DNA from: DAOTYH01 sp034435015
GTDB lineage: Bacteria; Chloroflexota; Anaerolineae; Aggregatilineales; UBA3940
DNA length: 64,000 bases
Direction: 5' to 3'
Assembly: GCA_034435015.1 (NCBI GenBank)
Contig: DAOTYH010000007.1
Location: 1-64,000, forward strand
How positions within the stretch are numbered: position 1 is the first letter of the stretch; every line of letters starts with the position of its first letter. The notes under the pieces are model-generated. The model made no database searches. It had not been told where the DNA came from and worked only from the letters and a program-made list of their open reading frames with translations. Both the position numbers and the translations under genes were made by a program. Below are positions 61,193-64,000 of this stretch, piece by piece.

Positions 61193-63463
61193 ATGAAAAT
61201 CTTCAAGACCTGGTTGACTGAGCAACATCTCCTGATCGCGTTACTGGCGGCCTTTGCCATATTGGCAGGTCTGTACAGCATAACCACCCCCCTCTTCGAA
61301 ATGTCCGATGAGCTGTGGCACTACCCCATGGTCAAGACCCTCGCCGATGGAAATGGCCTGCCTGTTCAGGACCCGGCCAACCCCGGCCCATGGAGACAGG
61401 AGGGCAGTCAGCCCCCTCTCTACTATTACCTTGGCGCGGCTCTGACCTTCTGGATTGATACCTCAGATGTAGGGGAGGTACTGCGGCCTAACCCTCATGT
61501 AGACAACGGGATCACCACGCCGGACGGCAACAACAACCTTGTGGTGCACCATGCCGCCCGTGAACGCTGGCCTTGGCATGGTACAACACTGGCCGTTCAT
61601 CTGGTGCGCCTGATGTCGGTACTGATGGGCACAGCCTCCATTTATTTTACATACCGCATCGGGATCGAGGTCTTCCCCGAAAAACGCTGGCTGGCACTGG
61701 CAGGCGCGACAGCCGTGGCTTTCACGCCAATGTTTGCATTCATCAGCGGCGCAATCAACAACGATAACCTGGCAATACTTCTCTCGGCAATGGCCATCTG
61801 GGCTATGCTGCGGCTTGTCCGTGAGGCCGATGCCAAACGTCCCACATGGCGCTGGTCCGTCGTCTTGGGAATTATCTTAGGGCTGGCCGCACTGACCAAA
61901 GAAAGCACACTGGGATTATTCGGTCTGGCCGGACTGACAATGGCCTATGCCGCGTGGAGACAACGGCGCTGGCAGACTTTCTTCATAGAAGGCCCCGTGA
62001 TCATTGGGCTGGCGGCTGGCATTGCCGGCTGGTGGTATCTCCGTAATTGGCGGCTATACGGCGACCCCCTTGGATGGAACGCCTTCATCGCTATCCTTGG
62101 GCAACGGGCACGGCCCGCTTCCTTGCTTCAGCTATGGGGCGAGCGAGTCGGCTTCATGCAGAGTTACTGGGGGCTTTTTGGCGGAGTCAACATTCCCATG
62201 CCGGGCTGGGCTTATGATATTCTGAACACGCTGGCGGTCATAAGCGTCATTGGAACACTGATCGTGCTGATCCAAAAAGCAAGGCAGGATAAGGCGAACC
62301 TCACAGCGTGGTTCCCGGCGCTCCTGACACTGATCTGGATACCGGGCGTAGTTGTGCCGCTGATCCGATGGGCCACAACAACATGGTCTTCGCAGGGCAG
62401 ACTGGTCTTTGCCGCCATCAGCGTGCTGGGGCTGTGGTTCATGGCAGGGCTGGGTGGATGGTTGCCGGAGCGGATAGGTAAATGGGTGGTCGGCATTGTA
62501 GCAGGGTTCATGGGCGGTCTGACGGCTGTAGCACCGTTCTCTTGGATTGCGCCGCGCTATATGCCGCCCCCGCCGATCGTCTCCCCCCCAGCAACTGAGG
62601 AAGTCTATGATTTCATCCCTCCGGGGTCGGACAGACCGACTATGCGTCTCCTTGGTTATGAACTCCACACAGATGAAGCCCGGCCAGGTGAGCTGGTGTG
62701 GGTCACCCTATATTGGGAAAGCCTTGCACCGATGGACCGGAACTGGAGCGTGTTCGTCCATTTGCAAGACAGTGCAGAACTGCTAGCCGGACAGCGGGAT
62801 ACTTACCCCGGCGTAGGTCTGATTGCAACACGCGACCTAGAAGCAGGCCGTCGTTGGTCCGACACATATGCTGTGTTGATAAGGGAGTCGGCTTACGCAC
62901 CAGAGGAGCTATCCGTTTGGGTTGGCCTATATGACTATAGCACCTGCCCTGCCTGCCAGCGTATGACCCTGCCAGACGGGAATGACAGCGTCCTGCTGGG
63001 TCATATCAACCTGTTACCGCGTGAGAACCAAGAAGGCCTGCCTAATCCAGTCTCATTTAACTTTCAAAACGAGATGGAACTTGCCGGTTACCAACTGGAC
63101 AGGCGAACAGTTGCCCCCGGCGACACAGTCACCCTGAAGCTGTACTGGCGCGGCCTGCGCCCAATGACCCGAAATTACACTGTCTCTGTCCAAGTACTTG
63201 GCAACCAAACCCGCACCGCCCAGAAGGATAGCTGGCCGCTTGATGGCGCCCTTCCAACAACTGCTTGGAGGCCGGATGAGATCATTGAGGACACCTATGT
63301 CCTCTCCATTGTCGAGGATGCTCCAAGCGGCGTGTACGACATGCAGATCGTTGTGTATTGGATTGACGAAACAGGATCAATCAACCGGTTACAGTTGGTC
63401 ACCCCAGATGGGCGGCTGGTTGATGACTTCATCTTGCTGACACAGATTCGGGTAAACGAATAA
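61193..63463 (+). CDS. Large membrane glycosyltransferase-like protein (GT39/ArnT-type) with C-terminal beta domains
   Basis: A 756-residue protein. A first helix (LLIALLAAFAILAGLYSI) is followed by TPLFEMSDELWHYPMVKTLA, where the acidic pair fits the first-loop Asp/Glu site of GT-C enzymes such as PMT and ArnT. RQEGSQPPLYYYLGA follows, then about ten membrane helices up to residue 455. From about residue 480 two similar external beta modules follow (RPTMRLLGYELHTDEARPGE, and FQNEMELAGYQLDRRTVAPG, both with L.LYW phrases). Enzymes of this kind take sugars from polyprenyl phosphates. It begins a new unit with a leaderless promoter. Confidence 0.85.
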   Translation: MKIFKTWLTEQHLLIALLAAFAILAGLYSITTPLFEMSDELWHYPMVKTLADGNGLPVQDPANPGPWRQEGSQPPLYYYLGAALTFWIDTSDVGEVLRPNPHVDNGITTPDGNNNLVVHHAARERWPWHGTTLAVHLVRLMSVLMGTASIYFTYRIGIEVFPEKRWLALAGATAVAFTPMFAFISGAINNDNLAILLSAMAIWAMLRLVREADAKRPTWRWSVVLGIILGLAALTKESTLGLFGLAGLTMAYAAWRQRRWQTFFIEGPVIIGLAAGIAGWWYLRNWRLYGDPLGWNAFIAILGQRARPASLLQLWGERVGFMQSYWGLFGGVNIPMPGWAYDILNTLAVISVIGTLIVLIQKARQDKANLTAWFPALLTLIWIPGVVVPLIRWATTTWSSQGRLVFAAISVLGLWFMAGLGGWLPERIGKWVVGIVAGFMGGLTAVAPFSWIAPRYMPPPPIVSPPATEEVYDFIPPGSDRPTMRLLGYELHTDEARPGELVWVTLYWESLAPMDRNWSVFVHLQDSAELLAGQRDTYPGVGLIATRDLEAGRRWSDTYAVLIRESAYAPEELSVWVGLYDYSTCPACQRMTLPDGNDSVLLGHINLLPRENQEGLPNPVSFNFQNEMELAGYQLDRRTVAPGDTVTLKLYWRGLRPMTRNYTVSVQVLGNQTRTAQKDSWPLDGALPTTAWRPDEIIEDTYVLSIVEDAPSGVYDMQIVVYWIDETGSINRLQLVTPDGRLVDDFILLTQIRVNE

Positions 63464-63468
63464 TCACC

Positions 63469-64000
63469 ATGAAGAAGATGCTCCGCGAGCATACCGGTGC
63501 TGTCGTGATACTTGTGTTGTTTATCGTACTAGGAACAACCTATAGCCTAGTGACTCCCCTGTTTGAAGCCTCCGACGAGATCTCTCACTATCCTGTCGTG
63601 CAACACATTGCCACGACCGGAACACTCCCCGTACAGCAACCTGGCGTTGAAACACTGTGGGAACAGGAAGGCAGTCAGCCTCCCCTGTACTACCTGCTTA
63701 GCGCGGCATTGACTTCTTGGATTGATACCAGCGACCTCCAGACCATCCGCTGGCGTAACCCTCATGCGAAATTGGGCATTCCCCTTGACCCTGACAACAA
63801 AAACATGGTCATCCATACCCAGGCTGAGGCCTTCCCGTGGCGCGGCACGGCACTGGCAATGCACCTGATCCGGTTTTTCAGCGTGGCACTGGGTACAGGC
63901 ACAGTGGCACTGACCTACCATCTGATTCGAATGATCTGGCCTGAGGACAAGCGGATAGCCCTGCTGGGTATGGCACTGGTTGCCTTCAATCCGATGTTTC
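63469..64000 (+). CDS. Second membrane glycosyltransferase-like protein, cut by the window edge
   Basis: The frame opens with ATG at 63469, five bases after the previous stop, and is still open at the last base (177 residues seen). The N-terminus repeats that of the preceding gene: LVTPLFEASDEISHYPVVQH, QEGSQPPLYYLLSAALTSWI, a spacer and the following helices. It is thus a tandem paralogue. No ribosome site is obvious, and coupling to the upstream gene is likely. The C-terminal half lies outside. Confidence 0.85.
   Translation, partial: MKKMLREHTGAVVILVLFIVLGTTYSLVTPLFEASDEISHYPVVQHIATTGTLPVQQPGVETLWEQEGSQPPLYYLLSAALTSWIDTSDLQTIRWRNPHAKLGIPLDPDNKNMVIHTQAEAFPWRGTALAMHLIRFFSVALGTGTVALTYHLIRMIWPEDKRIALLGMALVAFNPMF

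Overview
The window is a gene-dense bacterial chromosome segment of moderately high GC with short intergenic gaps (none over about 300 bases), no rRNA, tRNA, CRISPR or insertion sequence that I could recognise, and a broken gene at each edge. The style of the proteins suggests a member of the Chloroflexota, probably Anaerolineae-like: lipoproteins and wall proteins with Thr/Pro-rich linkers, DUF11 repeat proteins, a GbsR-type regulator, Rex, and a baseplate-J-like membrane protein fused into a ruvX-mltG operon. This assignment is inference from family resemblance, not from a marker-gene tree.

Layout. 1-7.3 kb: a GH38-like protein whose catalytic metal ligands look lost, then a leftward unit obgE-nadD-tandem substrate-binding lipoprotein, and a polyprenyl diphosphate synthase with its own strong promoter. 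7.4-13.1 kb: a leftward MacAB-like export operon with two membrane fusion lipoproteins, ATPase, permease, a small membrane protein and a GbsR-family regulator. 13.3-26 kb: rex, an MreB-like actin, the F1 part of ATP synthase (atpAGDC without F0 genes), a DUF11 membrane protein, proC, an SDR protein, then fabF-fabH. 26-34.4 kb: divergent tyrS and alaS, followed by an overlapping unit of baseplate-J-like protein, ruvX, mltG and an orphan substrate-binding lipoprotein. 34.4-44.5 kb: pncB with the NAD regulator nrtR, a DsbA-like thiol protein, an NnrU/ICMT-like membrane protein, thioredoxin, pyrimidine-nucleoside phosphorylase, a degenerate acyltransferase-like protein, a radical SAM protein and a Zn/Cd-type P-ATPase with extra cysteine inserts.

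44.7-64 kb is a rightward cell-surface glycan and methyl-cycle region. mtnA, rfbF, rfbG, two unknown small paralogous proteins and a single protein that joins a short-chain reductase/epimerase to RfbH (CDP-4-keto-6-deoxyglucose 3-dehydratase) form one overlapping unit that should make a CDP-3,6-dideoxyhexose. It is followed by a family 2 glycosyltransferase, an adenosine kinase, a GNAT protein and S-adenosylhomocysteine hydrolase (salvage of S-adenosylmethionine by-products), then by rmd-gmd (GDP-D-rhamnose), a phosphohexomutase, tatD, two glycosyltransferases, and a tandem pair of large membrane glycosyltransferase-like proteins, the second cut by the window edge.

The strongest candidates for something new are the reductase-RfbH fusion with its two small unknown companions (one apparently starting at a non-standard ATC codon), and several proteins that keep a family fold but lose key catalytic residues (GH38-like, LPLAT-like, MreB-like, NadD).
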